Of a stretch of DNA of 21,369 bases, positions 10,374-19,815 are shown one piece after another. The stretch comes from Alectoria sarmentosa (taxonomy: Eukaryota; Ascomycota; Lecanoromycetes; Lecanorales; Parmeliaceae). The DNA is taken from assembly GCA_009733775.1 (NCBI GenBank), contig WOGZ01000458.1, forward strand, positions 1 through 21,369, in the 5' to 3' direction. A program made the translations under genes and the position numbers. The stretch's first letter is position 1; every line of letters starts with the position of its first letter. The notes beneath the pieces were generated by a model. It was not told the DNA's origin, did not search any database, and saw only the letters and a program-made list of their open reading frames with translations.

Positions 10374-11225
10374 TTACGAACGTTTATTTTTATTATTATC
10401 ATTTTTCGATCGATAATATTTTTAACATTTTCGAAACATTATTAACAATAATGAATATGTTTAAAAATCTTTCAAACGTCTTTATTAACGCATTTTCAAT
10501 TTAATTCAATAATTCATTTTTTAATTTCATAAACATCTAAAAAATCTTAATCGAAAATGTTTTATTTAATATTAAATTGATTTTTAAAAATTTAAAAAAA
10601 TTTAATAAATTTTTAAAATCAATTTCGAATAAATTCTCGTCTTTTTTTATATTTAATTTTTAAGATTTAAAAATAACAAAATAAACGAAAATCAAATACG
10701 CGCTTTATAATTCGAAATAAATTAAATATAAACTTAAATCGAACGCGAGTAAATGAAACTCGATAAAAGTTATTATTATTTCGAAAAATTATAAATTATA
10801 TTCGAATTTTCGAATTCTCGTTTTAAATCAATTTTTATCTTTAACAATTTTCATTTTTTCAAAATTTTTAAACGATTTTCGAAGACTTTTAATTTTAAAT
10901 TATATGAAATAAATCTCGTTGTTTTAAAAACATTTTTTTATGTTTTTAAAATCAAACTTTATAATAACGCGAATTAATAATTTATTTAAATTAAATTATT
11001 CGTTTATATCGTGAAGCGTTTGAAAAAAAAAAAAATTAAACGAATTCTTTTTTTTATTAAATTTGAGAACGAAATTATTATTCGCATTTTAATTTAATTT
11101 CATAAATATATAAAACTAATTTTTTACGATCTCGATCGAAAAGCGATTATTTAACGTTATATTTAAAAATTTAAATAAATAAATCGTTTTTTTCATTATT
11201 TTACATCGTTTATAATAATGATATT
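10374..11225 (+). pseudogene. gag-region relic of element B
   Basis: This segment follows the 5' LTR and is collinear with the gag region of element A (about 4775 down to 3905, opposite strand). Long stretches are shared, for example the AT-rich block around 10560-10740 that includes ACGAAAATCAAATACGCG. No open frame of useful length remains, and no capsid or zinc-knuckle motif could be confirmed. The gag assignment rests on position directly after the LTR and before the protease/RT region in the homologous element. Confidence 0.45.
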
Positions 11226-11239
11226 TTTTTTGTTTTTTT

Positions 11240-11930
11240 TGTTTTTTTTTTAATTTCGATATAATTATAAAGTTAAATTAAATAAAAAAACATTACGTTT
11301 CGATTCAATTTTCTTTTCAAAAAAAGAAGTTAATTTATTAATCGAAATTCAAAAACGAGAAATTAATTTTGATGATTCTTTAAAAAGATTTTATTGAATT
11401 TTTTTCAAAAATTTTCATTTTCAGCGCCTCGCTTTTTAAAAAAGAATTTTTTTAAAAAAAGATTTACGATATAAAATAAAACGACGTCGAATTAAATATT
11501 TAAAAGATTTCAAAACGAAAATTCTTAAAATCATTATTTAAAAATTTAAAAAACCTTTTTATAATCGTATTTAAGAGTTATTAACGTTAAAAATTTTTAA
11601 AATTTATATAATTAACGTCGTCTCTTTTGCTCAATTTATTAAAAACTCTTAAATTCAATTTTTTATAACGAATATATACGATATCGAGAAGACTTTAAAT
11701 GAGATTTTTTTTTTAATTTTTTTTATTATCGTATTTTCAAAATATTACGATTTTCTCGATATTTTCTTTATACGAAAATCGATGATTTTTCTTTTTATTA
11801 TCTTAATGATTATAAAATTTTATTAATATTTAATAAAAAATCAAACTTTAATTTTATATATAACATATTTTAAAATAAAATTAAAATATTAAATAAAAAA
11901 TTTAATTATAATTTTATTAAAAATCGTTCG
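11240..11930 (+). pseudogene. Pre-RT and RT N-terminal fragment of element B
   Basis: The sequence aligns with the minus strand of element A from about 3035 to 2390. It includes AAAACGACGTCGAATT (A around 2800; B around 11480) and a long shared run at 11807-11900 against 2412-2507. In A this run encodes the DYKILL...KKSN segment just upstream of the RT fingers. The homology ends shortly after, so the RT catalytic core was lost by deletion. Many stops are present. The remaining sequence to 12550 could not be matched to a protein domain. Confidence 0.6.
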
Positions 11931-12550
11931 CGATTAATTTTATTATAAAATCAAATCAATTAATTATAATAAATCATTTAAATATAAGTTTTTTAAATAT
12001 ATACGCATTATTATCGATATTATAAACGCATTTTACGTTAAAAATCTCATAATTAAAAAATTTATAATATGAAAATTATTTAAAAAAGATTTTAACGACT
12101 TTCAATTCGACATTAATAAAATCTTTAATAATAATTTAAAAAACATTTTATTTATATTTTAAACAAGCTTAAAAATTTTATAAATTAATTTCGAAAGCAT
12201 ATTTTAAACATTATCATAAAACGATTTTCATAAATTTTATAATCGATAACATATATTTCGAGTTTTTTTATTAATTATATAAATTTTTATATATATTTAT
12301 TAATCGTATTTTAATAATATTTTGATGTGCATTTAATAAATGTAAAAAATAATTTTAATATATTTTTCGAATTTTCACTTTTTTTATTCACAATTTATAT
12401 TAATTCGATTCGAACTTTTAGTAACAAAAACTTTAAAATTCGAAATAAATTAAATCGAACTTTTCGCTTATTTCGATAAAAAGTTAAAAGTTTCTTTTTC
12501 TTTTTTCGAGTTTAATTTTTATAAAAATTCGAATTTAAAAAAAAAAATAC

Positions 12551-12828
12551 TATTACGATTCGAAAACACGTTTTTATCAAAAATTTTAAATTATATTTAT
12601 TTTAATTATTTAAATTTCAATTTAAAATAATTAAGTTCGTTTTATTTTAATTAATTAAATATCGCGTTAATCACATTTCATTTAACGTTTAAATTACGAA
12701 GAATATTTAAGCGCAAAAAATACTATTTTTTCTCTCTTCTCGTTACGTTCTTTTTATATAATATATTTAATTTATAATTATTAAATATTATTTTAAATAT
12801 AATATTTCTCAAATTTACGTTTTTAATA
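12551..12828 (+). repeat. 3' LTR of element B (278 bp)
   Basis: It begins TATTACGATTCGAAAACACG (the terminal TG is now TA) and ends ...TTTTTAATA before the TTAAT repeat at 12829-12833. It is shorter than the 5' LTR because of a deletion of roughly 25 bp near 12607. An A-rich tract just upstream (about 12536-12548) sits where a polypurine tract would be. Confidence 0.8.
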
Positions 12829-12833
12829 TTAAT
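12829..12833. repeat. Target site duplication of element B, right (TTAAT)
   Basis: TTAAT directly follows the 3' LTR and matches 10066-10070 before the 5' LTR. Five bp is the usual duplication length for Gypsy integrases. Confidence 0.65.
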
Positions 12834-13172
12834 TATTATATATTAATTATAAAATAACAAAGTTAAATCTTTAATAAAAAAAGATATTAAAATAATAACG
12901 TTTTTAATAAATTATAAATTATGCACTTTTTAAAGCGTTTATCGCGTTTTTTAATAAAATAATACACTTATTTAAGTAATTATATATAAATAATATATAT
13001 AATAATATATAATCGAGCTATAATTCGTGAATAAAACGAAAGTTAATTTTATTAAAATTATATTTTATGAATATATGCTAAAAGCGCGAGCTTTTTAATA
13101 GTAAAAAGCTTAAAAAATTTTATAAATTACGATTATATTCGTTTTTTTTACGTTCGAAAAAGACTTTTAAAA
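12834..13172. other. Unassigned AT-rich stretch with a small hairpin
   Basis: No coding motif was recognised. AGCTTTTT (13089-13096) and AAAAAGCT (13103-13110) form a perfect 8-bp stem around six bases. It lies between element B and the palindrome at 13173. Confidence 0.5.
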
Positions 13173-13332
13173 TTTCTCTTTTTCTTTAAAAACTCTTCGA
13201 GAACTTTTATCGAAGAAGTTATCGAAGTAAGTTTAAAGTTTTAATACGTGATATATAATATATAAGATTTCGAACTTGCTTTAATAACTTTTTCGATAAA
13301 AACTCTCGAAAAACTTTAAAGAAAAAGAAAAG
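13173..13332. repeat. 160-bp near-palindrome
   Basis: Two arms of about 75 bp face each other around a centre at about 13252. CTCTTTTTCTTTAAA near 13177 faces TTTAAAGAAAAAGAAAAG near 13315-13332. CTTTTATCGAAGAAGTTATCG (13204-13224) faces TAATAACTTTTTCGATAAAAA (13282-13302). Most arm mismatches are C/T or G/A, with one or two indels. The whole could fold into a long hairpin, as a fold-back or MITE-like element would. No target duplication was identified, and no protein motif lies inside. Confidence 0.7.
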
Positions 13333-14899
13333 TTTAAAAAAATATCTTATTTATTATAAAAGTTTTAATGTATTTAATTAGATTTTATGAAAATAACATT
13401 ATTCGAAAGCGCGTATTTAAATTTATTTATTTATTTCATTATTTTATAATATATAACACGAAAGAAATAAAAAAGAATAAAAAATAAAAAGTTAACGTTC
13501 GAGATTTAATTTTATAATATAATTTATTTAAAACGTGTTCGCGTTTAAATCGAAAATAAAGAAATAAAATGTGTTTTAACTTTAAAATCGTAAATTGTAA
13601 AGATTTGAATAATAAAATCTTGTTTTAAATATATAAAACATTTTTTTATACAACTTTTAATTATAAAAAAATAGCAGCTTTTTATTTAATATATCGCAAA
13701 AAAAGTAACTTTATTAAAGTAAAATTATCGAGCATTTTTTAAATAAAGTATAATTGTTTAAGTTTACTATTATTTAAACTTATTTATTAAATAATAAATT
13801 CGCTTATATCGTTTATATAAAGTATTTATATAAAATATATAAATTTAATAAATAATTATAAAAGTAATATTTTTAAGTTAATCGATATCGATATAAAGTT
13901 TATAGAAATTCGATAATTGTTTAAGCTTAATTTCGAGGTTTTTTTTGTTTTATATAAATTAAATTATAATCTTTTTTATACTTTTCTTTTTATATTATTT
14001 AAATGCGATTATTATTATAATTATAATTATAATTTAATATTATTAAAACTATTCGATTATTAATTATTTCGCCTCGCAATTTATTTTTGTAATAAATTAT
14101 AAACTCGATTATTTTATTTATTAAATAATTATTAAATAAGTTATCGCTATCGTTTTAATAAAACGAGATATAATATTCATATATTAAGAAACGACGTTAT
14201 TAAACTATTATATCGTTAAATAAAATTCGAATTCGTTAAATGAAAAATTCGTAGCATTTATTAAAAAAGATAAAAGATAAATGTTAAAAATCGATATAAT
14301 TAATTTAAATAAGTCGTTATTAAAATATTCATATATTAAATTATTTATTTTAAAAGCTTACAATTATAATAATTAAATTTAGATTTATAAAATGTTTTTG
14401 ATTAAACGTGATATATGAGACATTGTGAAAAAAAATAAAAAATGTTTAAACAATTATAAGAAAAAATATAATTAAATGTTTATAAATTATTAATTAATAA
14501 TTATATTAATTATTAATATAAAAGAAAAGTAATAAAGTTATATAAATAATATAAATTTATTTATGAACATTTAAGACGAATTAAAACGATTTTATAAAAT
14601 GAATAATAAAAAACGATTATTATTTATATTATAATAATTTTTCGATTATATCAAAAGTAGCGATAAATTAATCGATTAAATAACGATAACTTTAAAGTAA
14701 TTAAACGACGAAATTTATAATTTTATATCGAATTTAAAATTATCGAACATATATTATATAACGATAATCGTAAATATATATTAAAAAAACGAATACGATA
14801 TAACGAAGCATATTTTAAATTAAGTCGATATTTTTATTATAATATTAACTTTAAAATAATTTTATACGATAAAATAAAATATTAAACGTAAAAATAATT
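13333..14899. other. Unassigned; possible 5' end of Copia relic D
   Basis: No domain was recognised in these 1.6 kb. The position, just upstream of the gag zinc knuckle at 14986 and on the same element, means the LTR and N-terminal gag of D would be expected in it. I compared it by eye with 19816-21369 and found no matching LTR pair. Confidence 0.4.
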
Positions 14900-14985
14900 T
14901 AAACATTATTAATATAAAAAAAAATTGTGATAATAAATAAAATTAAAGAAATTGCTCGAAAGATAATAATTTCGTAAATGTTAAA

Positions 14986-15027
14986 TGCTTTAAATGTGAT
15001 AAAAAAGATGATTATAAATCGAATTAT
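14986..15027 (+). pseudogene. Gag CCHC zinc-knuckle relic of element D
   Basis: Plus-strand codons read CFKCDKKDDYKSNY, preceded by VK. This fits the retroelement nucleocapsid motif C-x2-C-x4-H-x4-C in the form CFKCGKKGHYKSxC. Both Gly residues are Asp and the last Cys is Tyr, each a single G>A change; the His codon has become GAT. The knuckle would bind RNA in the gag protein. An antisense open frame at 14899-15111 overlaps it and is regarded as a shadow. The motif lies upstream of the integrase relic in the same element. Confidence 0.72.
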
Positions 15028-15192
15028 TTTAATTTCAAGAAAAAATAAAGTCGCTATCGTAGCGAAAAAAGAAAATAATAATGTAAAAAACGTGTTTAAA
15101 TAATTACTCATCGTAAATATATTACGATTTTTTTTAAATAAATTATCGATTCGAAAATTACACGTTATATAATATTTTAAAAAAATTTATTT

Positions 15193-15470
15193 ATATAAAG
15201 CGAAAAGATATAAAAAATTTTAACTTAAAATTTTTCGATCGTTTCGACTTTTTTTTTCAAAAATTTATATTTTAATAATTTATTTATAAAGTATTATAAT
15301 TTTTAAAATATTTCGCTAGCGTAAAATTTTTTTTTTTTTTTTAAAATTAATATTATATAATAAATATATTAAATACTTAATAAAAGCGTAAGATTTTTTA
15401 TATCTTTTAAAATAATATCGAAAGATTTAACTTTTATTTATATTATATATTATATCTTTTCGCTTTATAT
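15193..15470. mobile_element. 278-bp element with perfect 20-bp terminal inverted repeats
   Basis: ATATAAAGCGAAAAGATATA at 15193-15212 is the exact reverse complement of 15451-15470. Inner sequence continues to show weaker symmetry (TTAACTTAAAATTTTTCGAT on the left against AAAAGTTAAATCTTTCGAT read from the right). No coding capacity is present. Size, terminal repeats and AT content suggest a MITE-like non-autonomous DNA transposon, inserted between gag and integrase of Copia relic D. Clear target duplications were not found, so a fold-back repeat of other origin remains possible. Confidence 0.62.
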
Positions 15471-15889
15471 TTACTTATTAATATAATTTATTATAATAAA
15501 GTAACAAAGTTCGATAATTAAAACGAATTATTATATAAAAATATAAACGATATTTATATATAAGTCGATCGTTGAACACAAATTTTAAAAAATATATTTT
15601 ATATATTAAATATAAAAATTAGTTTATTATTTATTATCGCTTTTGATAAATATAAATTTATAATATACTTCGATGATTAAATAATACGAGTTATTAATAG
15701 AAAACGAATAATGTCGTCGCTCATAATTATGTGAAAAATGATTTTTATAAATTAACGAATTATAATTTCGATAAAGCATTTATAATAAACGATTAAACGA
15801 TCGTAATTATTACGAAAATTTTATTTAAACGTAAACATTTTATTTTTATAATATTTAAATTAATATATTAATAATTTAATTATTTGAAA

Positions 15890-16357
15890 GTATATAAATT
15901 GAAAATTTTACATTTTTACATTGATAAAGTGAATCGCTTTAAGACTTTAAAAGATTTTAATAATGATATATATAATATTACGAAAATAATCAAAATTATT
16001 AATAAAAAGTCTTATATAAAAATTATGATATTTGAAATAAAAATGTATATCGATTTTTAAAACAATTTTTTTATCGATAATATTATACGAGAATAAGTGT
16101 TTTTTATGTCGTTTATTAATAAAATAATTAAATGAGCGATAATACGATTTATCGTATTCAAAATCGAAATTCATAATTTTCTAATTCACGAAATTAAACA
16201 TTTATTAATTAAAAATAAAAAGTTAATAATGTGTATTTATATTAATAATGCATTAAAATATAAAATTATCGAAAAGAAATTACGCAACATAAATGTTTTT
16301 ATAGAAATTAATTTTATTGATATCGCATATTAAAATGAAATTTCGAAAGAATTTAAT
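15890..16357 (+). pseudogene. Copia integrase core relic of element D
   Basis: The plus-strand frame reads NDIYNITKII at 15962 onward (the HSDIxGPI box, with the first catalytic Asp kept at 15965-15967). AIIRFI follows, then INNALKY at 16241-16261 (usually TDNAxEY; catalytic Asp now Asn). AY.NEISKEFN at 16325-16357 corresponds to the YQNGxxERxN box, with Gly>Glu and the catalytic Glu now Lys. The interval between the second and third catalytic positions is 33 residues, close to the usual DD35E spacing. Motif order and spacing make Copia integrase a confident call. An antisense open frame at 15947-16174 is a shadow of it. Confidence 0.78.
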
Positions 16358-16465
16358 AAAATAACTTATAATTATTAAAAAAAAGATTTGTAATTTCGTT
16401 TATTAAATAATAATAATAATGAAAAAATATCTTCTTTTACAATTAATAAAATCTCGAAGATCTTA

Positions 16466-16470
16466 AATAT
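16466..16470. repeat. Target site duplication of element E, left (AATAT)
   Basis: AATAT directly precedes the first LTR of E and is repeated at 18429-18433 after the second. Both LTR edges were set independently by alignment of the two 162-bp copies. Confidence 0.78.
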
Positions 16471-16632
16471 TATTATGATAAGTCATGAGATTTAAAAGAT
16501 TTAATAAGATAAAGTTAATGCGATTAATGTAATTTTAACACACATACATATTTGCTTCGCTACACACATAAATTTTTATATAAAATATTAACATATTAAA
16601 TTTATAAATTACTTATTATTAATTTCGTGACA
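16471..16632. repeat. Left LTR of element E (162 bp)
   Basis: It aligns end to end with 18267-18428. It retains several CpA sites near 16539-16570 (ACACACATACATA, CTACACACATA) that are TpA in the right LTR. In turn it has lost CpA near 16590, where the right LTR keeps TCAGCACATT. The original terminal TG is now TA; the CA end is intact. Confidence 0.82.
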
Positions 16633-18266
16633 AAATAATAATAACATTTATATATTAAATGTTTACTTAAACGTTATATATAAAGTTTATATCAAAATAT
16701 AATAATATAACGCTTTGAATCGAATCTCTTATATATTTACTATCATCGAATATCTTTTAATATATCGTTTAAATCGATTTTTTTCATAAATTTGTCGATA
16801 TTATAATGATTTCACTTATTAAAAATTAAAAACAATAATAAAACATTGATCAATTAAACGTGTTTAATTAATTTAATTTATCAAATATTATTTTCGCATT
16901 ATTTACGAATATAAAAATCGATTAATTAATAAATATAATAAAAACTTTAATTATTCGAATGAATATTATAAAGATTATATTTAAATTTATTACATTCATT
17001 TCGCTTGATTCGCTTACTCCGCAATCGCAATTCACTTAATTAATTATCGTTCAAAAAAATAAACGATAAAGATTTAAAAATATCGAATATTTTAATAATA
17101 TCGACGATATATATATATTCGTGAATCGTTTATTCAACATAATTATTAATAAAGAAGTTAAATTAATATAAATCAACTTAATAACATTATTTAAAAATAA
17201 AACATTCAATTAATATTATTACGAGTTATTAAACGTTATCAAATAAGCTTTTAATATAAATGCGCTATTGAATTTATAATATCAAACACTTATCGAGCGA
17301 TTTAAGCTTAATTATTTTAAATTCATAACTCAATTAAAAGCATATCAATATATACGAAAAGATACATTTAATAAAAAGAACGTTATTATTTATATTCAAG
17401 ACATTATAAAAATCACGAAAGATCTTAAATGAAATCAACAAAACGATTTTATAACAGTTTCTCATTATTTCGAGTTGAACTTATAACGAGATTTAAACTT
17501 ATCTGATATAAATTTTACATAATTCATCAAATAGATATAATTACGTCAAAAAGTTTAATATTAAATTTATGTTATATACGATTTAAAATTACGTTTATTT
17601 GATTTTTATTTATAATTATGTGAATAATAACCTCATTAATAGCAATAATATCGTTTATTTATAAAATTTTCACAATAATTATATTTATCGAAATCTTCGT
17701 AATAGTTATATTTAATTAAATTATAACAAGTTTATTAAAATGAAAAAGAGAAGAATTAAATTTATAATTTATTCATAAACAATTATTATGCGACATTTAC
17801 AAATTATTTCTTAATATATATATCACGTCGCTATAAAAATATATATAATAATAAAAGAAACGAGATTATAATTTATTAAATCTTTGCAAACGAGAATTAT
17901 AAATACATTTATAAAAAATACACTTATTATCATTAACACATTATTATTAAATCCTTTAATTGATTAAAATATCGACGTTAAATTAGCATTTAATTCGATT
18001 AAATCTCGAACATAATGTTATTCGATTACTTTCATAAATGAATAAATGTAACGAAGAATTTGAAGAATTCATATTTATCAAATTTGCGTTCGAAGAATGC
18101 GGCTTTAAATTTATTAATTTTAATTATTATTCTCACTTTATATGTATATATGATTTATCTTAATTTAATAAAACACAATATTATTATATTCACCTTACTG
18201 TCGTTATCTCGCTATCGTCATTACTTAATTTTGAAAATATAACTTTTTCTATTTTTTATAAATACT

Positions 18267-18428
18267 TGTTATGATATATTATAAAATTTAAAAAATTTAA
18301 TAAAATAAAATTAATGCGATTAATGCGATTTTAACATATATATATATTTGCTTAATTATACATATAAATTTTTATATAAAATATCAGCACATTAAATATA
18401 TAAGTTATTTATTATTAATTTCGTGATA
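18267..18428. repeat. Right LTR of element E (162 bp)
   Basis: It starts TGTTATGATA and ends GTGATA (the terminal CA is now TA). It shares long runs with the left LTR, including TTAATGCGATTAATG and AAATTTTTATATAAAATAT. The two copies differ mainly by transitions in CpA context. Confidence 0.82.
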
Positions 18429-18433
18429 AATAT
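18429..18433. repeat. Target site duplication of element E, right (AATAT)
   Basis: AATAT directly after the right LTR matches 16466-16470. Copia relic D resumes beyond it. Confidence 0.78.
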
Positions 18434-18575
18434 TATATCAAATAAACGTCGAATAATTAAAGTTTCGATTTTTTAAATCGAGTTTAATTCGATCTTAAAT
18501 GTTATTATTATAAATTTTACATTTATTTTTATATTAAAAAACAATATATAACGCTTTATAAAATTTATAATCGTA

Positions 18576-18641
18576 TTTATTAAATCGTCGCGTATTCGTA
18601 AAACGAACATTTATATAAAATTCGATAAAAATTTTAATTTA
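18576..18641 (+). pseudogene. Post-integrase box of Copia relic D
   Basis: The plus strand reads FIKSSRIRKTNIYIKFDKNF. This fits the Copia segment between integrase and RT, where KLDPRSRKxxFIGYD is conserved: R-x-R-K-T is followed by hydrophobic-I-x-F/Y-D. The Gly has been lost. It lies about 20 bp before LTR2 copy 2. After removal of element E it is about 89 codons from the integrase Glu, which is the expected distance. The match is short but the position is right. Confidence 0.5.
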
Positions 18642-18660
18642 AATCGAAAAAAATTAAATA

Positions 18661-18866
18661 TATATTATTAAAATTAATATAAAGTTAAATTATATAAATG
18701 TATTAAATAAGACAATTAAGTGAGAAGAAAATATATATATAAAAAAAACATTTATAGAAAAATAAATGTTTTATTAAAACACGTTAAACTCAATTAAATA
18801 AGGTTAAAAAAATGAAATATTAAAGAAAAGCTAATTTTATTAAAAATATAAAATACGCTTATAGCA
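18661..18866 (-). repeat. LTR2 copy 2 (206 bp)
   Basis: It aligns along its full length with 430-638, sharing for example TTAAATAAGACAATTAAGTG and AAAATATAAAATACGC. Read on the minus strand it begins TGCTATAAGCG. The internal hairpin is kept (18745-18754 with 18763-18772). It interrupts Copia relic D between the post-integrase box and RT. The sequence on its right (18867 onward) is unrelated to that beside copy 1, which fixes this edge of the repeat. No clear target duplication was seen. Confidence 0.7.
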
Positions 18867-19399
18867 TTATTTTTTTCTCAAAAAACGATATTTCAGCCCT
18901 ATAAAAATCGAAGATGTTTATTTATAACTTGTTTTAAGTTTTCGTAATTCATAATTTATAATAAACGCAATCGAAGAAAGTTATCGAGATAATATTATAA
19001 TAATAATAATAATATTATATTTCAAAATAATAATTAATAGTAACGTCGATATTATAATGTTTTATTAATTTCAATATTTAAAAATAATGTAATTTAATTG
19101 AAAATTAATGTTATAATCGTCGTTAAAGCATTTAAATATACGATATCGATTTAATATTTATAATTTAAGCGAAGAAAAAATCGCAGAAATTAAGCGATAT
19201 AATTAAATAAAATTTTTCGAATCGAATCGAATTATAAACGTTAAATCTTATTTGAACGTTATATATATTTTGATAATGTTTTGCGAAATTCTTTTACGAA
19301 ATATTATTTATATAATATTAAATAACGTTAATAATAACGACGACGAGATGTTAAAATGTCGTTAAAAAACTTCGTAAAACGTTTATAATGTGAATAAAA

Positions 19400-19815
19400 G
19401 AAACGACGTATTCGTTTAAATCTTAAATCGTATATCGCCGTCGTCGATCGATATCGATTTTTGAAAAAACGTGAAAACGCATCTTTATAATAATAAACGA
19501 ATCGAAAATGTTTATAATATTATTTAATATAATAATAACAGTAATAAAAAAAAATAAAAATAAAAAATGAATTTTTTTTATAAGTTAATCGCCAGCTTAA
19601 TCGAATAATGCGTAATCTTTTTATCGTGATTTATTTAAATATCTTTTATGAAAGTTTTTTATTACGTTTTTTACATTATCGAATTCGTTTTCATTAATAT
19701 TATACTAATTGAAATATTTATCAACGTTATTTTATTCAATTTTATATTTAAAAAGATTTTATAATCTTTTAAAATTTAATATATTTTAATTTTTGACGAT
19801 GATAATCTTAAAAAA
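19400..19815 (+). pseudogene. Copia reverse transcriptase relic of element D
   Basis: The clearest part is YILIFDDDNL at 19780-19809. It corresponds to the Copia box YxLIYVDDxL, with Tyr>Phe and Val>Asp but both catalytic Asp codons (19798-19803) present. Just upstream, FIFKKIL.SFKI fits the CVFIxxxxxSxxI stretch that precedes the active site. A possible RYKSRxVA box (L-K-S-Y-I-A) is seen near 19420-19450 but is weak. Stops and frameshifts separate these pieces. Position, about 316 codons after the post-integrase box once LTR2 is removed, supports the call. Confidence 0.5.

Larger units (their letters stand above)
10071..12828 (+). mobile_element. Element B: internally deleted Gypsy LTR retrotransposon
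   Basis: Two direct LTRs (303 and 278 bp) enclose a 2.18-kb interior, flanked by the 5-bp repeat TTAAT. The interior is homologous to element A in inverted orientation in two blocks: 10374 to about 11225 (gag region) and about 11240-11930 (sequence up to the start of RT). Relative to A, about 860 bp covering the protease is absent at the junction near 11225-11240. Almost all of RT, RNase H and integrase is absent after 11930. It therefore looks like a non-autonomous derivative of the A family, later mutated by the same C>T/G>A process. The stretch 11930-12550 does not align to the part of A present here and may hold the 3' untranslated end. Confidence 0.8.
16471..18428. mobile_element. Element E: compact 1,958-bp LTR retroelement, probably non-autonomous
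   Basis: Direct repeats of exactly 162 bp at both ends begin TATTATGATA/TGTTATGATA and end GTGACA/GTGATA, fitting TG...CA termini. A perfect 5-bp duplication, AATAT, flanks the element. The interior is only 1,634 bp, too short for gag-pol, and no RT, integrase or protease motif was found on either strand. The longest plus frame inside, 18060-18242 (60 codons), resembles nothing I know. A 26-residue minus-strand run near 18030-18110 is equally unassigned. E is inserted between the integrase and RT of Copia relic D and is less decayed than D: CpA is frequent across it while TpG is rare. A TRIM-like or internally deleted element is the best description. Orientation is undecided. Confidence 0.8.
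14900..19815 (+). mobile_element. Element D: decayed Ty1/Copia retrotransposon with nested insertions
   Basis: On the plus strand, a gag zinc knuckle (14986-15027), an integrase core (15890-16357), a post-integrase box (18576-18641) and an RT active-site box (19780-19809) occur in the Copia order gag, integrase, RT. When the inserted elements E (16471-18428) and LTR2 copy 2 (18661-18866) are removed, the spacings become about 89 codons from the integrase Glu to the post-integrase box and about 316 codons from there to RT. Both are reasonable for Copia polyproteins. The ends given are the outermost recognised domains; LTRs were not found. The order integrase before RT separates it from Gypsy elements A and B. 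Confidence 0.75.

Noticed and set aside
10911..10975. Gag zinc knuckle in element B
   Set aside because: A C-F-K start is visible near 10938, but the remaining Cys and His positions cannot be aligned in B or in the homologous part of A.
13333..14900. 5' LTR of Copia element D paired with sequence after 19816
   Set aside because: Comparison by eye found no shared stretch long enough to call an LTR pair.
14899..15111. 70-codon hydrophobic minus-strand open frame, membrane-protein-like
   Set aside because: It is antisense to the gag zinc-knuckle relic. Hydrophobicity is expected from translating AT-rich DNA.
15947..16174. 75-codon minus-strand open frame
   Set aside because: It is antisense to the Copia integrase core, whose catalytic boxes are on the plus strand in one frame.
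18060..18242. 60-codon plus-strand open frame inside element E as a gene
   Set aside because: No motif, no homologous second copy to test, and it runs nearly up to the right LTR. It is kept only as a note under element E.
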